Part shown: piece by piece, positions 62,389 to 64,000 of the stretch
Position numbering within the stretch: the first letter of the stretch is position 1
Layout: each line of letters begins with the position of its first letter
NCBI RefSeq assembly: GCF_019969725.1
Contig: NZ_JAHXYW010000009.1
Span: 1-64,000, forward strand
Origin: Neobacillus bataviensis
GTDB lineage: Bacteria > Bacillota > Bacilli > Bacillales_B > DSM-18226
Reading direction: 5' to 3'
DNA length: 64,000 bases
Notes under the pieces: model-generated
Told to the model about the DNA's origin: nothing
The model's input: only the letters and a program-made list of their open reading frames with translations
Databases searched by the model: none
Translations under genes and position numbers: made by a program

Positions 62389-62676
62389 ATTATCACCTCA
62401 AAATAACCATATATGTTTAAGTAAAGTAATTACACTGACGATATATATTATTTTTTGTTGAAAAATATATACTATATGTATAAAAGTTTTTGTATTCGTA
62501 AATAAATTTAACATGTTAAGAAACATGAAAGGATCGATGTTATTCCAAGTTTATTAAAGGCAAAGGTAGAGATTATAGGTACTAGACCATTTTTGTATAA
62601 CCTGGTGAAATGAGTGTTCCGTTTCGGGCGCTCATTTATATGTTTGATATAGCCAACGCTCTTTTCAATATAGAAT

Positions 62677-63086
62677 ATCGGCCATGTTCTGATTGAAGAG
62701 GATGTAGAAATAGTTGCCAATACCACCATTGATCGTGGGACGATTGGCGATACAATCATCTAAAAAGGGACTAAGGTTGATAACCTTGTACAAATCGGAC
62801 ATGAAGTCATCATTGTGGAACATTGCATCATTGCTGCACAGGTGGGAATCGCAAAAGGTAAAGAATTGGCCATCACATAACAATCTATGGACAATGTGGG
62901 ATTGTCGGGGATATTGAAATTGGGAATCGAGTTACCATTATGGGGAAGTCTGTTATGACCAATCCAATTGGAAACAATCAAAAAGTATCAGGGAATCCGG
63001 CCATTCCACACAGAGAGAACCTTAAGTATCACGCATTTTTAATGAGATGGTTACCATCTATAAAACAGTTGGGAAAATATGGTTGA
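62677..63086 (+). pseudogene. LpxD-like acyltransferase, decayed
   Basis: Hexapeptide-repeat sequence is readable across stops and shifts: 'IGHVLIEEDVEIVANTTIDR' and 'GTIGDTI', stop, '[20 protein letters not shown]' and '[15 protein letters not shown]', then in another frame 'QCGIVGDIEIGNRVTIMGKS' and 'NNQKVSGNPAIPHRENLKYH' to a TGA at 63084. The 'TTIDRG', 'DNLVQIGH' and 'GNPAIPHRE' motifs are those of LpxD, UDP-3-O-acylglucosamine N-acyltransferase. The N-terminal half is missing. Confidence 0.8.
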
Positions 63087-63420
63087 ATCTTACGAAAAGC
63101 GGATTAAAGATTTAAAATCTATTATTGAGAAACCTGACATGAAAAAGCAGGAGAAAGACGATGCTCTTACTGAAATAAAAGATATTTTTTCTGGTTTTAC
63201 TATTAACACTTATTCAATTACAAATAAACTCGAGGATTTTAATGGTTTTGAATTAATGCCATTTAAAAGTAGAACTTACACCGTGGACAAGTTAATACTT
63301 TCTCCTCCATTTGGAATTTCAAAAAACAAGGATGTTCCAAAAATAAATATTGAAGCTGGAACCAATAATTCATCTGGAAAGAATGACTCTTCTCCAAAAG
63401 GTGAGGAACCTAATTCCTAA
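63079..63420 (+). CDS. unidentified frame after the LpxD remnant
   Basis: A 113-codon frame overlaps the end of the LpxD remnant. It begins with a charged helix, 'KRIKDLKSIIEKPDMKKQEKDDALTEIKDIF', followed by strand-rich sequence and a disordered 'NNSSGKNDSSPKGEEPNS' tail. It has no ribosome binding site at the ATG. It may be the 3' part of a deleted gene. The family is not recognised. Confidence 0.35.
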   Translation: MVESYEKRIKDLKSIIEKPDMKKQEKDDALTEIKDIFSGFTINTYSITNKLEDFNGFELMPFKSRTYTVDKLILSPPFGISKNKDVPKINIEAGTNNSSGKNDSSPKGEEPNS

Positions 63421-63579
63421 TTTATATTAGCTTAAAAAATGAATTAGCATATTCCAAGGGTATACAGCTCGCTAAGGAGTATTTGCTGAGATATTATTAA
63501 GCTTTTTCATTAAGGAGTGAAAAAAAGCCTTTTAATCATGATAGGGTTCCTACATGGAGTAGAAGTTTTATTAAACTAA

Positions 63580-63970
63580 TGTTTATGTTGCTCCAGGTGT
63601 AGATTTAGGTGAAATCGAGACAAATGGTGACGTGACGCACTAAAAATGCACACGGTGTTTGGGGGATTGATATATATTATCAAAGACAATATATTTGATC
63701 CAAGTTTTACATTTGTAGATAGAGAAATTACATGTACAGGAGATGTAGGCACTAAAGCCGAACGATTAATACGTTTGTATTTATTAAATGATATAACTAT
63801 CAATTATCGTGATATAGCAGTATTTTATGTCGTCGGAAATACATTAAGGACCCAGCTTATACAGGATGCAGTAATCCTCGTATAGACACAAATGGTCAAC
63901 TTAGAGGTGCTATTTTCCTTACGATTAATGCAAAAAATAAACCAAATCGTTTTGTATTTGCTCATGAATA
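63580..63970 (+). pseudogene. decayed unidentified gene
   Basis: Protein-like pieces in different frames read 'VYVAPGVDLGEIETNGDVTH', 'DPSFTFVDREITCTGDVGTK', and 'KDPAYTGCSNPRIDTNGQLR' with 'GAIFLTINAKNKPNRFVFAH'. The conserved-looking pieces and intervening stops suggest one broken gene running to 63970. The family is not recognised. The region 63421-63580 shows nothing. Confidence 0.35.
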
Positions 63971-64000
63971 GGACTTATTCTTTTCGCTCGGTTGGAGGTT

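Noticed and set aside
62508..62981. Several 65-85 codon frames on both strands around the LpxD remnant
   Set aside because: The plus-strand hexapeptide homology explains the sequence; these frames are shadows of the pseudogene.
1..64000. CRISPR array or intact insertion sequence
   Set aside because: No regularly spaced direct repeats and no transposase frame were seen; the repeats present are isolated palindromes, dispersed elements or segmental duplications.

Overview
The window looks like a chromosomal segment of a spore-forming member of the Bacillaceae (Bacillus/Neobacillus-like). Low GC, strong AGGAGG ribosome binding sites, frequent TTG/GTG starts, a gerA-type germinant receptor operon, a YjcZ-type sporulation peptide and a ComK homologue all point there. 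This is inferred from gene content; no database search was possible.

1-1.7 kb holds a DinB-family gene, copies of a short dispersed repeat and a recombination scar joining a SUKH fragment to an SDR fragment. 1.7-15.4 kb is a complete ethanolamine-utilization (eut) microcompartment locus. It encodes the EutW/EutV (kinase/ANTAR antiterminator) pair, two terminator-overlapping hairpins of the kind EutV binds, shell proteins EutS, EutL, EutM, EutN and a second BMC-H protein, EutP, the reactivase EutA, the lyase EutBC, the aldehyde dehydrogenase EutE, a PduL-type phosphotransacylase, an embedded malate dehydrogenase and an Eat-type permease. EutG, EutT, EutQ, EutH and EutD are absent from this locus.

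15.5-20.9 kb is a minus-strand cluster: a ureohydrolase with the hallmarks of the nickel-dependent guanidine hydrolase GdmH, a NiCoT metal permease, a CbiO-like ATPase, an APC permease and a 40-residue small ORF. A divergent MerR regulator sits opposite, with a 17-bp palindrome inside a 19-bp-spaced promoter. 21-27 kb holds an M20 dipeptidase, a ger operon (A-C-B) and a TetR/SDR pair with matching operators. 28-35 kb is a patch of duplications and decay: a broken and an intact uracil-DNA glycosylase, a lipoprotein gene with an in-frame TAG, a truncated duplicate of a small gene, and several small ORFs.

35-44.9 kb carries purine biosynthesis genes purF (divergent) and purK-C-S-Q-L-M-N-D, in the usual Bacillus order but without purE, purB and purH. 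45-48.9 kb is a phage-type replication module (two winged-helix/DnaD-like proteins, G39P-like loader, DnaB helicase, secreted nuclease). It is followed by decayed DNA, a ComK homologue, a 5'-truncated tRNA-Sec (UCA anticodon) and the catalytic half of a tyrosine integrase, which together mark a tRNA-Sec integration site.

52-62.4 kb is a defence island: two C5 cytosine methyltransferases and, convergent to them, an XRE regulator plus McrB-like and McrC-like (DUF2357) proteins. This is the gene set of a LlaJI-type restriction-modification system. Between the two halves lie a possible PD-(D/E)XK protein, a broken CoiA-like gene and a frameshifted HEPN gene. 62.4-64 kb is decayed DNA, including an unmistakable LpxD-like acyltransferase pseudogene.
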